Shown in pieces: positions 24,898-34,832 of a stretch of 64,000 bases of DNA. Every line of letters begins with the position of its first letter. Within the stretch, counting starts at the first letter, position 1. A model generated the notes under the pieces. The model was not told where the DNA came from and searched no databases. It saw nothing but the letters and a program-made list of their open reading frames with translations. The translations under genes were made by a program, and so were the position numbers. This stretch comes from Bradyrhizobium nanningense (GTDB taxonomy: Bacteria; Pseudomonadota; Alphaproteobacteria; Rhizobiales; Xanthobacteraceae): positions 248,001 to 312,000 of the forward strand of contig NZ_LBJC01000002.1 of assembly GCF_004114535.1 (NCBI RefSeq), in the 5' to 3' direction.

Positions 24898-25512
24898 CTA
24901 GCCTTTCATGATCTCGGGCGCGGCCTGCTTTACCGCCGCGACGATGTTGGGATAGGCGGCACAGCGGCAGATATTTCCGCTCATATATTCGCGGATGTCG
25001 GCCTCGCTCTTGGCATGGCCCTCCTTGACGCAGGCAATTGCGGACATGATCTGGCCGGGCGTGCAATAGCCGCACTGGAACGCGTCGTTGTCGATGAAGG
25101 CCTGCTGCATCGGATGCAGGCGATCGTCGGTAGCGAGGCCCTCGATCGTCGTGATCTCCTGCCCCTCGGCCGCGAGCGCGAGCGTCAGGCACGACACCAC
25201 CCGCCGGTCGTCGATCAGCACCGTACAGGCGCCGCACTGGCCGTGGTCGCAGCCCTTCTTGCTCCCCGTGAGCTTGAGATGGTCGCGCAGCGCATCGAGC
25301 ACCGTAGTTCGTGCGTCGACGTGCAGGCGCTTGTCCTTGCCGTTGACGCGCAACGTGACGTCGACGGGAAGTGCCGGATCCTGTGCAGCTGGGGCCCTGG
25401 CCTCCTCTGCGGCCGCGCGCGCCGTGATCGGGACGAGTACACTGCCGGCCGCCCCCGCCATGAAGGCGCGCCGATCGAATGCTGATTGTTTGGAACTTGA
25501 TGAATCGGACAT
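24898..25512 (-). CDS. paoA: aldehyde oxidoreductase 2Fe-2S subunit PaoA-like, Tat-exported
   Basis: A 204-residue small subunit with two [2Fe-2S] clusters. The plant-type cluster is CDHGQCGACTVLIDDRRVVSC and the second uses CGYCTPGQIM with CRC of GNICRCAAYP. The N-terminus has a twin-arginine motif (FDRRAFMAGAAGS) ending at about residue 35. The folded, cofactor-loaded complex is therefore exported to the periplasm, with the other subunits presumably carried along. It is first in the paoABC operon. No paoD-like maturation gene is adjacent, so maturation must be encoded elsewhere. Confidence 0.94.
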   Translation of the reverse strand: MSDSSSSKQSAFDRRAFMAGAAGSVLVPITARAAAEEARAPAAQDPALPVDVTLRVNGKDKRLHVDARTTVLDALRDHLKLTGSKKGCDHGQCGACTVLIDDRRVVSCLTLALAAEGQEITTIEGLATDDRLHPMQQAFIDNDAFQCGYCTPGQIMSAIACVKEGHAKSEADIREYMSGNICRCAAYPNIVAAVKQAAPEIMKG

Positions 25513-25603
25513 CGACGCCTCCGCCGCTGATCTTCAAAGCAGCGCACGCCTGCACCGCTCATCGCCCCTTAACCTGAAGCAATGAGCTCCGTTCCGAACG
25601 GGA

Positions 25604-25635
25604 AAGGGCGATGCGGCAAATGCCGCATCGCCCTT
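25604..25635. terminator. strong hairpin between pao operon and gamma-glutamyltransferase
   Basis: AAGGGCGATGCGGCA (25604-25618) and TGCCGCATCGCCCTT (25621-25635) are perfect 15-bp complements with a 2-nt centre, located 43 bp after the GGT stop on the minus strand. T-runs are poor on both sides, so it may work as a weak or rho-assisted terminator that insulates the pao operon. Confidence 0.6.
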
Positions 25636-25678
25636 CGTCAACTTTTCCTGATCTCGCGCGGGGAACTAGCGCTGGCGA

Positions 25679-27265
25679 TCAATAACCCAACGCGCAGCCG
25701 TCCTTACGCGGATCGGAACCGCCGGTGAGCGTGCCCTTGTCCCAATCGATCCAGATCGCCTGGGCGCCGCCGAGCGGACCAACCACGCTGGTGGTCTTGT
25801 GGCCGAGCTTCTGCAGGCCCTGGACGATTGCGGCCGGCACGCCGTCCTCGAGCTGATACTGGCCCTCGTAGTGCAGGCCGCGCGGCATGTCGATCGCCTC
25901 CTGCACGTCGCAGCCGTAATCGAGGATGTTGGTCAACAGATGGGTCTGGCCGGTCGGCTGGTACTGTCCGCCCATCACGGCGAACGGCATCACGGAGCGG
26001 CCGCCCTTGGTCAGCAGACCCGGCATGATCGTGTGCAGCGGGCGCTTGCCACCTTCGATGCAGTTGGGATGACCCGGCTGGATGCGGAAACCGCCGGCGC
26101 GGTTCTGGAACAGGACGCCGGTCTTGTTCGAGACGATGGCCGAGCCGAAGGAATGCGCGACCGAGTTGATGAACGAGCAGACGTTGCGGTCCTTGTCGAC
26201 GACGGTGATGTAGATCGTCGACGGATTCATCGGCGGTGCGACGTTCGGCAGGTCGAGCATGCCGTCCATGCGGATCTTGCTGATGTACTCGTCGGCAAAA
26301 CCCTTCTCGAGCATCTCGGCGACGTTGATCTTCATGTGCTCGGGAGAGGCGACATGCATCTCGCGGTTCATGTAGGCGATGCGCGCGGCTTCCGCCTCGA
26401 GATGGAAACGCTCGACGCTGACGGGCGCGTACTTGGTCAGATCGAAGCGCGACAGAATGTTGAGCATCAAGAGCGCGGTGACGCCCGGGCCGTTCGGCGG
26501 GCACTGCCAGAAATCATAGCCCTTGTACATGGTGCCGATCGGCGTCGTCGTCTCGGTGGTATGCGCGGCGAAATCGTCGAGCGTGTGCAGGCCGCCGATC
26601 CCACGCAGAGTCTCGACCAGGTCTTCCGCGATCGGGCCCTTGTAGAAGGCATCGCGGCCGTCCTTGGCGATCGCGCGCAGAGTCTTGCCGAGCTCGGGCT
26701 GACGGATGACGTCGCCGGCCACCGGCGGCTTGCCGCCCGGCAACAGGTAGCGGGCGGTGTTGGTGCCGGCCTTCAGTTTCTCGAACTGGTTCTTCCAGTC
26801 GAAGGCGACGCGGGGCGCGACGACGTAACCTTCCTCGGCTGCCTTGATCGCGGGCTGGAGCAGGCGGTCGAAGCCGAACTTGCCGTGATCGCGCAAGACG
26901 GTGGCGAAGGCATCGACCACGCCGGGGATCGAGACCGCATGCGCCGAGGTCAGCGGCACGGAGTTGATCTTGCGTTCGAGATACCAGTCGGCGCTCGCCG
27001 CCTTCGGCGCGCGGCCGGAGCCGTTATAGGCGACGATCTTGCCCTCGCCGCGCGGCTGGACCAGCGCAAAACAGTCTCCGCCGATACCGGTCGATTGCGG
27101 CTCGATCACGCCGAGCACCGCCGAGCCCGCCACGGCCGCGTCCACCGCCGTGCCGCCCTCACGCAGCACCTCGATCGCCGCGAGCGAGGCCTGCGGGTGC
27201 GAGGTCGCAACCATAGCGTTGGTGGCGTGGACCGTGGACCTGCCGGGGAAATGGAAGTTTCTCAT
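25679..27265 (-). CDS. gamma-glutamyltransferase family protein
   Basis: A 528-residue Ntn-hydrolase of the gamma-glutamyltransferase / cephalosporin acylase family. Normally such proteins self-cleave to expose an N-terminal Thr that attacks gamma-glutamyl bonds, e.g. in glutathione. The motif STIYITVVDKDRNVCSF aligns with the E. coli TTHYSVVDKDG block and keeps the nucleophilic Thr position. ATSHPQASLAAIEVLREGGTAVDAA and PQSTGIGGDCF are family blocks. No signal peptide is visible, unlike E. coli Ggt, so it may be cytoplasmic or act as an acylase. Alternatives include a glutaryl- or oxamate-type amidohydrolase. Confidence 0.88.
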   Translation of the reverse strand: MRNFHFPGRSTVHATNAMVATSHPQASLAAIEVLREGGTAVDAAVAGSAVLGVIEPQSTGIGGDCFALVQPRGEGKIVAYNGSGRAPKAASADWYLERKINSVPLTSAHAVSIPGVVDAFATVLRDHGKFGFDRLLQPAIKAAEEGYVVAPRVAFDWKNQFEKLKAGTNTARYLLPGGKPPVAGDVIRQPELGKTLRAIAKDGRDAFYKGPIAEDLVETLRGIGGLHTLDDFAAHTTETTTPIGTMYKGYDFWQCPPNGPGVTALLMLNILSRFDLTKYAPVSVERFHLEAEAARIAYMNREMHVASPEHMKINVAEMLEKGFADEYISKIRMDGMLDLPNVAPPMNPSTIYITVVDKDRNVCSFINSVAHSFGSAIVSNKTGVLFQNRAGGFRIQPGHPNCIEGGKRPLHTIMPGLLTKGGRSVMPFAVMGGQYQPTGQTHLLTNILDYGCDVQEAIDMPRGLHYEGQYQLEDGVPAAIVQGLQKLGHKTTSVVGPLGGAQAIWIDWDKGTLTGGSDPRKDGCALGY

Positions 27266-27461
27266 CGAATTTCTTGCTTTCTTGGCGTGGGCGCAGGTGG
27301 CGCGCCATCTCGGGAAAAACCGGGTCTACATGACACATTCCCGCGGCCCTCGGCAATGCTGGCATACCAGAGAAATGGCTGCCATCCGCTGGGCGTATAG
27401 ACCTTCGAGGCCGGCGGCATGTGGGTTTTCCGAGCGGCGGTCGCCTGCTAAACGAGCCGCC

Positions 27462-28229
27462 ATGTCTGATCCGAATTCGGTTACCAAGGTCGCCGCCTTC
27501 TACCAATTCGCCGCCCTCCCGGATTACCGCGAGCTGCGCGAGCCCCTGCGCGCGTTCTGCGCCGACCTTGAGCTGAAGGGCAGCGTGCTGCTGGCGCAGG
27601 AGGGCATCAACGGCACCCTCGCCGGCGCGCCGGAGGCGATTACCGCCCTCGCCCATGAGCTGGCGCGCGGCGGCATGTTCGGCGGCAGGCTCGACAATCT
27701 CGAATTGAAATTCTCGACCGCCGAAGCCATGCCGTTCGGGCGGCTCAAAGTGCGGTTGAAGAAGGAGATCGTCACGCTCGGCGATGCGGCTGCCGATCCG
27801 ACCCGTCAGGTCGGCACCTACGTCGATGCGAGCGAATGGAACGCGCTGATCTCTGCGCCCGACACGCTGCTGCTCGACACCCGCAACGCCTTTGAGGTGG
27901 CGATGGGCACGTTCGAGGGCGCGATCGACCCCGGCATCAGGAGCTTTGGCCAGTTCAAGGATTTTGCCGCAATCAAGCTCGACCCGGCAAAGCACCGCAG
28001 GATCGCGATGTTCTGCACCGGCGGCATCCGCTGCGAGAAGGCGAGCGCGCATCTGCTCGCGCGCGGCTTTGCCGAGGTCTATCACCTCAAAGGCGGCATC
28101 CTCAAATATCTGGAAGAGGTGCCGGAGGCGCAGAGCCGCTGGCGCGGCGAATGCTTCGTGTTCGACGAGCGCGTCGCGCTCGGCCACGGTCTGCGCGAAC
28201 GGAATAAGGACGCAACGCGTGACGAATGA
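27462..28229 (+). CDS. trhO: tRNA uridine-34 hydroxylase TrhO (rhodanese-domain)
   Basis: A 255-residue member of the YceA/TrhO family, which hydroxylates U34 of tRNA as the first step to cmo5U/mo5U with oxygen. An N-terminal ferredoxin-like domain (VAAFYQFAALPDYRELREPL; LLAQEGINGTLAG) precedes the rhodanese domain. The catalytic Cys lies in MFCTGGIRCEKA, about residue 185. The C-terminal HGLRE block is shorter than in E. coli, which has extra Cys pairs. The slyX-like gene overlaps its 3' end by 11 bp, so the two are co-transcribed. The start is ATG 27462. Confidence 0.92.
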   Translation: MSDPNSVTKVAAFYQFAALPDYRELREPLRAFCADLELKGSVLLAQEGINGTLAGAPEAITALAHELARGGMFGGRLDNLELKFSTAEAMPFGRLKVRLKKEIVTLGDAAADPTRQVGTYVDASEWNALISAPDTLLLDTRNAFEVAMGTFEGAIDPGIRSFGQFKDFAAIKLDPAKHRRIAMFCTGGIRCEKASAHLLARGFAEVYHLKGGILKYLEEVPEAQSRWRGECFVFDERVALGHGLRERNKDATRDE

Positions 28230-28437
28230 CATCAAGACGCTGAGCGAGCGCATCGACACGCTGGAGACGCGCCTCGCCTATCAGGACGACACGATCGAGA
28301 CGCTGAACCAGACCATCACCGCGCAGTGGAAGCAGATCGACGTGCTGACGCGGAAGATCGCGGAGCTCGGCGAGCGGCTGCAGGAGGCCGAGGTCAATGC
28401 GCCCGGACCTGCCAACGAGCCTCCGCCGCATTACTGA
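28219..28437 (+). CDS. slyX: SlyX family protein
   Basis: A 72-residue coiled-coil protein of the SlyX family: heptads through TLSERIDTLETRLAYQDDTI and LNQTITAQWKQIDVLTRKI, ending in the family's PPPHY. Its function is unknown. It starts at GTG 28219 with AAGGA 8 nt upstream and overlaps the end of trhO by 11 bp. Confidence 0.92.
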   Translation: MTNDIKTLSERIDTLETRLAYQDDTIETLNQTITAQWKQIDVLTRKIAELGERLQEAEVNAPGPANEPPPHY

Positions 28438-28446
28438 GCTCTGGTC

Positions 28447-28479
28447 CCCCCCGGCGTCCTACTGACCGGACGCCCGGGG
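28447..28479. terminator. hairpin between convergent slyX and GGDEF genes
   Basis: GGCGTCC (28453-28459) pairs with GGACGCC (28468-28474), flanked by a C-run and a G-run that can extend the stem. It overlaps the stop codon of the GGDEF gene and could end transcription in both directions. No T-run is present. Confidence 0.4.
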
Positions 28480-30363
28480 CATCAAATTCATGAGCTCGCC
28501 GGACATCATCAGCCGGTCGCGGCCTGCCTCCTTGGCGGCATAGAGCGCCCGGTCGGCAGCCTCAACCAGCGAGGTCACGCCGGCCGTGCGCTCCAGCGCC
28601 GGCCGGCAAGTCGCACCGCCGACCGAGGCGGTGACACATCCAGACGCCAGATTGCTGCCATGAACGAGGCCGGCCTCGTGAATGGCCTTGAGGATCCGGT
28701 CGCCGACCAGGGCGCAGCCGTCGGCATCGGTGTTCGGCAGCAGCATGGCGAATTCCTCGCCGCCATAGCGCGCCGCCAGATCGCCGGCGCGCTGCGTCTC
28801 GGCCGCGATGATCTTTGCGACCACACGCAGGCAGGCATCGCCCGCGGGGTGGCCGTATTCGTCGTTATAGGCCTTGAAATGATCGACATCGATCATCAGC
28901 AAAGCGAGGCTGGAGCGGTCGCGATAGGCCCGCGCCCATTCCTCCTTCAACCGCTCATCGAAGCGGCGGCGGTTGGCAAGGCCGGTGAGGCTGTCCTCGA
29001 TCGCCAGCGTCTCGAGCCTGGTTTCCAGCTTCTTGTGCTCGGTGATGTCACGGGAGATCGCGACCACGCCGTCGACGCGGCCGTTGTCCTTGCGCGTCAC
29101 CCGCATGGTCGATTCCAGCCAGACTTCGCCGTTCTGCCGGGTCGAGTTGCGGTAGGTGAGGCGCGCCTCCTCCCGCTCGCCGCGCTTCATGGCGTCGACG
29201 ATGGCCTGGACCGCCGGCAGATCCTCCGGATTGATGCCAGCCAGTGCCGGGGTGCCGATCAACTGGCTGGCGCGCCAGCCGACCACGCGCACGGACGAGG
29301 GCGAGACATAGCGCAGCCGCTCGTCGAGCCCGATGCGGGTCACCATGTCGCTGGAGCCTTCGGCGAGCAGGCGGAAATGCGCCTCTTTCTCGATCAGGGC
29401 CGCAGCCATTCTCTGGCCGCGCTGGAGCTGCCGCACCAGCACGGCGCCGATCACCGCGATCAGCATCACCAGCGCGAGCACGTAGAGCATGCGGGAGACG
29501 GCCGCGGCGCGCCAAGGCGCAAGCAACTCCTCCTTGTCGACAGTGGCGAGCAGAAGGAGCGGGAAACGGCTGCTGCGCTTGAAGAAGCTGACACGCTCGA
29601 CACCGTCCAGCGGCGACTTGAAATGATAGGCGCCGCTCGGCCGTTGCAGGCCGGCGTCGCGGAACAACGGCTTGTCGGCAACGCTGTGTCCGACGAATGA
29701 TTCGTTGCTGGGATTGCGCGCGATCATCAGGCCGTCGCCATGCGTGAGCGACACCGAGCTGTTGCGGCCGATCTCGAACTGCTCATAGAAATGCGAAAGA
29801 TATCTTGAACTGATGGTCGCGAGCACCACGCCGCCGAAGCTGCCGTCGGGCTTGTTGAAGCGGCGCGACAGGGTGACGACCCATTCGCCGTCCAAGAGGC
29901 TCTTTACGGGACGGCCGACATGGGGCTCTCGTTTCGGGGAGAGCTGATGATAGCGGAAGAACGCATCGTCGCTGAGCGTCGAGCCGATCGTGCCAGGCGA
30001 GGTCAGCCAATTGCCCTGGTCGTCGATGATGGCGAGGCTGTGAATGCGCTCAACGGCCTTCTTGCGTACTTCCAGCAGGGTGCGCAGCTTGGCGATCGTG
30101 GCCGGTGCCGTGCCGTCCATCTCAAGCCGGCTGACGACGCCGACGACACCGGAATCCAGCAGATCGAGGCTGTCCTCGGCATGCTGGGTCAGCGACCGGG
30201 CGACGTTCGCCATCTCGGCCTCGGCGCCCCTGAGCACTGCATCGCGCGCAGCCCATTCGCGCCAGCCGCTGACGCCGAGGATGGTCGCGCAGGTCAGCAC
30301 GACAAACGCCGCCGCGCGCAGCGGCAGACGGCTCCATCCGGTTCGTTGGGTTGCAGCGCTCAT
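28459..30363 (-). CDS. membrane sensor diguanylate cyclase (Cache-PAS-GGDEF)
   Basis: A 634-residue enzyme that should make cyclic di-GMP. TM1 is about residues 17-33 and TM2 about 288-308; the periplasmic part between them looks like a Cache sensor (SPGTIGSTLSDDAFFRYHQL; SVSLTHGDGLMIARNP). A PAS domain (about 325-445) follows, then GGDEF (about 465-620) with the active-site RYGGEEF. An I-site RAGD lies exactly five residues upstream, so product feedback inhibition is expected. There is no EAL domain. It is convergent with trhO-slyX and has no operon partner. Confidence 0.94.
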   Translation of the reverse strand: MSAATQRTGWSRLPLRAAAFVVLTCATILGVSGWREWAARDAVLRGAEAEMANVARSLTQHAEDSLDLLDSGVVGVVSRLEMDGTAPATIAKLRTLLEVRKKAVERIHSLAIIDDQGNWLTSPGTIGSTLSDDAFFRYHQLSPKREPHVGRPVKSLLDGEWVVTLSRRFNKPDGSFGGVVLATISSRYLSHFYEQFEIGRNSSVSLTHGDGLMIARNPSNESFVGHSVADKPLFRDAGLQRPSGAYHFKSPLDGVERVSFFKRSSRFPLLLLATVDKEELLAPWRAAAVSRMLYVLALVMLIAVIGAVLVRQLQRGQRMAAALIEKEAHFRLLAEGSSDMVTRIGLDERLRYVSPSSVRVVGWRASQLIGTPALAGINPEDLPAVQAIVDAMKRGEREEARLTYRNSTRQNGEVWLESTMRVTRKDNGRVDGVVAISRDITEHKKLETRLETLAIEDSLTGLANRRRFDERLKEEWARAYRDRSSLALLMIDVDHFKAYNDEYGHPAGDACLRVVAKIIAAETQRAGDLAARYGGEEFAMLLPNTDADGCALVGDRILKAIHEAGLVHGSNLASGCVTASVGGATCRPALERTAGVTSLVEAADRALYAAKEAGRDRLMMSGELMNLMPRASGQ

Positions 30364-30535
30364 GCGGCAGGGGTCTCCGATGTTCCGGAACCTCTGCCGC
30401 TTCTGTTAGTGAACTCTGAAATCCCTACTGGAATACGCGGCGAATCCGCCCGTTCCCGGTAGTCCTACGGAGGCCGCAATCAGCGCATCGCTAACAAGAT
30501 ATTAGCGAGCCTATCGGAATCCGGCGTGCCTCGCG

Positions 30536-30826
<291 letters not shown>

Positions 30827-30857
30827 TCAGGGGCGATAACCCTGTTCAGGACCATTC

Positions 30858-31892
30858 GTGCCCCAGTCTGCAAAAAAGCCCTTCATCGACGTGCTCTCCG
30901 GTCAGCGCCAGAGCATCCCGCCCATGTGGATGATGCGGCAGGCCGGCCGCTATTTGCCGGAATATCGCGAGGTGCGCGCCAAGGCCGGCGGCTTCCTCGA
31001 TCTCTGCTTCAACCCGGAGCTTGCGGCCGAGGTGACGCTGCAACCGATCCGAAGGTTCGGCTTCGATGCCGCGATCATCTTCTCGGACATCCTGGTGATC
31101 CCCTACGCGCTCGGGCGCTCGGTACGGTTCGAGGTCGGCGAGGGCCCGCGGCTGGATCCGCTGGATGATCCCGCCAAGGTCGCGACGCTGGCGCCGCGCG
31201 CCGACTTCGGCAAGCTCGAGCCGGTGTTCGAGGCGCTCAAGCTCGTGCGCAGCGCTCTGGACCCGAAGATCGCGTTGATCGGCTTCTGCGGCGCGCCGTG
31301 GACGGTCGCGACCTATATGGTCGCAGGCCAGGGCACGCCCGACCAGGCGCCGGCACGGATGATGGCCTACCGGCATCCGGAGGCGTTCGCTGAAATCATC
31401 GACGTGCTGGTCGACAACTCCATTCAGTATTTGCTGGCCCAGCTCGACGCCGGCGCCAACGCCTTGCAGATCTTCGACACCTGGGCCGGCGTGCTGCCGC
31501 CGACCGAATTCGCGCGCTGGTCGGTCGAGCCGACGCGGCGCATCGTCGAGGGCGTGCGGGCCAAGGTGCCCGATGCGAAAATCATCGGCTTCCCCCGCGG
31601 CGCCGGCGCGCTGCTGCCCGCCTATGTCGAGGCGACCGGCGTCAATGCGGTCAGCATCGACTGGACCGCGGAGCCGGCCTTCATCCGCGAGCGCGTGCAG
31701 AGCAAGGTCGCCGTGCAGGGCAATCTCGATCCGCTGGTGTTGATCACGGGCGGTGCCGCGCTCGACCGCGCGGTCGACAACGTGCTGGCCAATTTTGCGC
31801 AAGGGCGCCTGATCTTCAACCTCGGCCACGGCATCCAGCCGGAAACGCCGATCGCCCATGTCGAACAGATGATCAAGCGCGTGCGGGGCTGA
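30858..31892 (+). CDS. hemE: uroporphyrinogen decarboxylase
   Basis: Haem biosynthesis enzyme converting uroporphyrinogen III to coproporphyrinogen III, 344 residues, the normal length. Signature blocks are [20 protein letters not shown] (substrate-binding Arg), [18 protein letters not shown] (catalytic Asp) and [13 protein letters not shown]. The C-terminal [19 protein letters not shown] carries the conserved His. The start is GTG 30858 ([11 protein letters not shown]), preceded by AGGA. hemC lies convergently about 250 bp downstream, separated by a palindromic repeat. Confidence 0.97.
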   Translation: MPQSAKKPFIDVLSGQRQSIPPMWMMRQAGRYLPEYREVRAKAGGFLDLCFNPELAAEVTLQPIRRFGFDAAIIFSDILVIPYALGRSVRFEVGEGPRLDPLDDPAKVATLAPRADFGKLEPVFEALKLVRSALDPKIALIGFCGAPWTVATYMVAGQGTPDQAPARMMAYRHPEAFAEIIDVLVDNSIQYLLAQLDAGANALQIFDTWAGVLPPTEFARWSVEPTRRIVEGVRAKVPDAKIIGFPRGAGALLPAYVEATGVNAVSIDWTAEPAFIRERVQSKVAVQGNLDPLVLITGGAALDRAVDNVLANFAQGRLIFNLGHGIQPETPIAHVEQMIKRVRG

Positions 31893-31913
31893 TCGCGGAC
31901 GGTCTGTCCGCAT

Positions 31914-31999
31914 CGTCATGGCCGGGCTCGTCCCGGCCATCCACGCCTTGCCACGCTGCACGAAGAACGTGGATGCCCGGGACGAGCCCGGGCATGACG
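31914..31999. repeat. palindromic repeat, copy 2 of 3 (CGTCATGGCCGGGC family)
   Basis: Same ends and centre as 20957-21041 (AAGAACGTGGATGCCCGGGA in the middle), with a few base changes that keep pairing (CTCGTC opposite GACGAG). It is between the convergent hemE and hemC genes. Confidence 0.9.
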
Positions 32000-32147
32000 A
32001 GCTGTTGAGGTCGGCTCAAACATGAAAACGCGAAAACAACCCCATGCACAATAGACAAGTCATTGAAAAAGCTGGGCCGGCATGAGGCGGCTCTGACCCG
32101 CGTTTGACACGTCGGGCAAAACAGGCGCGGTGTTTTCGCAATGAGGC

Positions 32148-33128
32148 TCAGCGCAGCCGGCTGCGCTCGATGATCTCGGCGGCGCCCTTCATCAAGAGAT
32201 CAAGACCTACCGCACGGCCTAGCTCGCGCGGGCGATTGGCGGGACCTTCGCGCGAAGCCTCGATGATGGTGTTGCCGGAGAGGTCGAGCACGGACGCGGT
32301 CAGCGACATCCGATCGCCCGCGATGGTCGAGAAGCCCGCCACCGGCGAATTGCAGTGGCCGTTCAGCACCCACAGTACTTCGCGCTCGGCATCCGCAGAG
32401 GCATGCGCGGCGGGATCGTCGATCGATGACAGGATTTTTCGCGTTTGCCAGTCCTGCGCCGCGCATTCGACGGCGACGATGCCCTGCCCCGCCGCGGGCA
32501 GCATCTCCGCCGCTGTGAATTCGTAGCCGATGCGGCCGGCGAGGCCGACACGGTCGAGCCCCGAACGCGCCATGATCAGCGCATCGGCCGGCCCCACGGT
32601 GCCGCCATCCGGCAGGCGCTGCTTCTCGCCATTATCGAGCTTGCGCACCCGCGTATCGGCCGCGCCGCGGAAGTGGATGACTTCGACATCCGGAAACAAT
32701 CGGCGCGCATAGGCGGCACGGCGCACGGCGTTGGTGCCGATCTTGAACCCTTTGCCGCCGGACTGACGCAGCGCCTGCAATGTCACGCCGTCGCGCAGCA
32801 CCAGAGCGTCGGTCGGCGGATCGCGCGACAGCGTGGCGCCGATGACGAGGCCGGGCGTATCCTCGTTGCCGGGCATGTCCTTCAGCGAGTGCATCGCCGC
32901 CTGCAATTCCCCTGATAGCACGGCGGCCCGGATCTGCGCCACGAAGGCGCCGCCCTTGCCGCCGTGGGGCAGCAGCTTGCTGGTCTGGTCGAGATCACCC
33001 GTGGTGTCGAACTTGACGATCTCGACATCGAGACCGGGCACGGCAGCGGTCAGGCGGCGCGCGATCTCTTCCGTCTGTGCCAGCGCCATCGCGCTCTTGC
33101 GGGTGCCGATCTTCAGTCGCGTGGCCAA
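32148..33128 (-). CDS. hemC: hydroxymethylbilane synthase (porphobilinogen deaminase)
   Basis: A 326-residue haem enzyme that polymerises four porphobilinogens. N-terminal KIGTRKSAMALAQTEEIARR, HSLKDMPG, and the RRAAYARRLFPDVEV stretch with substrate-binding Arg residues are clear. The cofactor-binding Cys lies in LNGHCNSPVAGF, where the family usually has GGCQVPIG-like text, so the site is kept but its surroundings are variant. The start is ATG 33128. It is 24 bp from the GMC oxidoreductase stop on the same strand, so partial co-transcription is possible. Confidence 0.96.
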   Translation of the reverse strand: MATRLKIGTRKSAMALAQTEEIARRLTAAVPGLDVEIVKFDTTGDLDQTSKLLPHGGKGGAFVAQIRAAVLSGELQAAMHSLKDMPGNEDTPGLVIGATLSRDPPTDALVLRDGVTLQALRQSGGKGFKIGTNAVRRAAYARRLFPDVEVIHFRGAADTRVRKLDNGEKQRLPDGGTVGPADALIMARSGLDRVGLAGRIGYEFTAAEMLPAAGQGIVAVECAAQDWQTRKILSSIDDPAAHASADAEREVLWVLNGHCNSPVAGFSTIAGDRMSLTASVLDLSGNTIIEASREGPANRPRELGRAVGLDLLMKGAAEIIERSRLR

Positions 33129-33152
33129 GCAATTGTCCTTTCGAGCCGCGAA

Positions 33153-34778
33153 TTACCGCGCATCCTCCAATATCATGTCGGAGGCCTTTTCGGCGATCAT
33201 GATGATCGGCGCGTTGGTGTTCCCCGAGACGAGGTCCGGCATGATCGAGCCGTCGACGACGCGGAGGCCTTCGAGGCCCCGCACCTTCAGCCGCTGATCG
33301 ACCACCGCGAGCGCGTCGTTGCCCATACGACAGGTCGAGGTCGGATGGTAGATGGTGCTGCCGCGCTCGCGGCAATAATCCAGTATTTCGGCATCCGTGG
33401 ATACCTTCGCCCCGGGGTCGTACTCGCTGACCACGAACGGCTTCAGCGCCGGCGCATTTAGGATCTTGCGCAGGATCTTGATGCCCTCGACGTTGGTGGC
33501 GCGGTCGGTCTCGGCCGACATGTAGTTGATGCGGATCTCAGGCGGCACCGTCGGGTCGGCGCTCCGGATGCGCAGGGAACCGCGACTCTCGGGACGGAGC
33601 TGGCACACCGAGGCCGTAAAACCGGAGAAATCGTGCAGCTTCTCCCCCATCTTGTCGGTCGAGAACGGCAGGAAATGCACCTGGATATCGGGCGAGGCCA
33701 GCCGCGGGCTGGTCTTGAAGAACGCGCCGGCCGTGCCGGCGGCAATCGTCAGCCAGCCCTTGCGGAACAGCGCATAGCGCGCGCCCGCCATGGTGCGGCG
33801 GAGTGGATGATTGACGGTGTCGTTGAGCGTGATCTTCTGCGAGCAGCGCATGACGATGCGGACCTGCATGTGGTCCTGGAGGTCGTGACCGACACCGGCT
33901 GCGTCCAGCACCACGTCGATGCCGTGCTTGCGCAAGAGATCAGCGGGACCGACGCCGGAGAGCTGCAACAGCTGCGGCGAGTTGTAGGCGCCGCTCGACA
34001 GTACGATTTCCTTCCGCGCCCGGGCGCGGCGTACGTTCGCGCCTTGCCGATATTCGACGCCAACGGCGCGGCGGCCCTCGAATAGCACGCGCTGGCCGAG
34101 CGCGCCCGTTTCGATCCTGAGATTGCTGCGCGCCTTGGCGGGGCCGAGATAGGCCACCGAGGTCGAGGCGCGGCGGCCGTTGCGCGTCGTGGTCTGAAAC
34201 AGGCCGACGCCTTCCTGCGTGGCACCGTTGAAATCAGGGTTGTAGGGCAGACCGGTCTCGACCGCGGCGTCGATGAAGGCTTTCGACAGCGGGTCGGTGA
34301 CGATCATGTTAGAGACCGGCAGCGGCCCGTCCGTGCCGTGATATTGATCGGCGCCGCGCGACTGGTTCTCGGCCTTCCTGAAATAGGGCAGCACGTCGTC
34401 ATAGCCCCAGCCGGTGTTGCCGAGCTGGCGCCAGCGGTCGTAATCCTCGTGCTGGCCGCGGACATAGAGCAGACCGTTGATCGAGCTCGAGCCGCCCAGC
34501 GTCTTGCCGCGCGGCTGAAACACCTTGCGGCCCTTCAGCTCGGGCTCGGGCTCAGTCTGGTACATCCAGTTGACGCTCTTCTCCTTGAACAGCTTGCCGT
34601 AGCCGAGCGGCACGTGGATCCAGATGTTGGTATCCTTTGGGCCAGCCTCGAGCAGCAGGACGCTGTGCTTGCCGTTCGCAGAGAGCCGGTTGGCAAGCAC
34701 GCAGCCGGCGGAGCCGGCGCCGACGATGATGTAATCGAATTCGGGATCGGATGGCGTAAGGGCGGAGTTTGCGTTCAT
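33153..34778 (-). CDS. GMC family FAD-dependent oxidoreductase (choline/alcohol dehydrogenase-like)
   Basis: A 541-residue flavoprotein. FAD-binding GAGSAGCVLANRLS and the ADP-ribose Glu lie in the N-terminus. The GMC signatures are GGSSSINGLLYVRGQHEDYD and SSGAYNSPQLLQLSGVG. The C-terminal catalytic pair is the His of YHPTSTCRMG and the Asn of SGNTNAPIIMIAEK. It oxidises an alcohol or choline-like substrate; lack of a betaine aldehyde dehydrogenase neighbour makes a choline role less likely. A TetR gene ends 54 bp upstream on the same strand and probably controls both. Confidence 0.93.
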   Translation of the reverse strand: MNANSALTPSDPEFDYIIVGAGSAGCVLANRLSANGKHSVLLLEAGPKDTNIWIHVPLGYGKLFKEKSVNWMYQTEPEPELKGRKVFQPRGKTLGGSSSINGLLYVRGQHEDYDRWRQLGNTGWGYDDVLPYFRKAENQSRGADQYHGTDGPLPVSNMIVTDPLSKAFIDAAVETGLPYNPDFNGATQEGVGLFQTTTRNGRRASTSVAYLGPAKARSNLRIETGALGQRVLFEGRRAVGVEYRQGANVRRARARKEIVLSSGAYNSPQLLQLSGVGPADLLRKHGIDVVLDAAGVGHDLQDHMQVRIVMRCSQKITLNDTVNHPLRRTMAGARYALFRKGWLTIAAGTAGAFFKTSPRLASPDIQVHFLPFSTDKMGEKLHDFSGFTASVCQLRPESRGSLRIRSADPTVPPEIRINYMSAETDRATNVEGIKILRKILNAPALKPFVVSEYDPGAKVSTDAEILDYCRERGSTIYHPTSTCRMGNDALAVVDQRLKVRGLEGLRVVDGSIMPDLVSGNTNAPIIMIAEKASDMILEDAR

Positions 34779-34832
34779 GCGCTACTGTTCTTCTTGTTGG
34801 TGCGGGGCGTTTCCGTATCGTCACTAGCACAA

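Noticed and set aside
25799..27400. A 533-codon plus-strand frame opposite gamma-glutamyltransferase
   Set aside because: Antisense shadow; the minus-strand protein carries the family motifs and nucleophilic Thr block.
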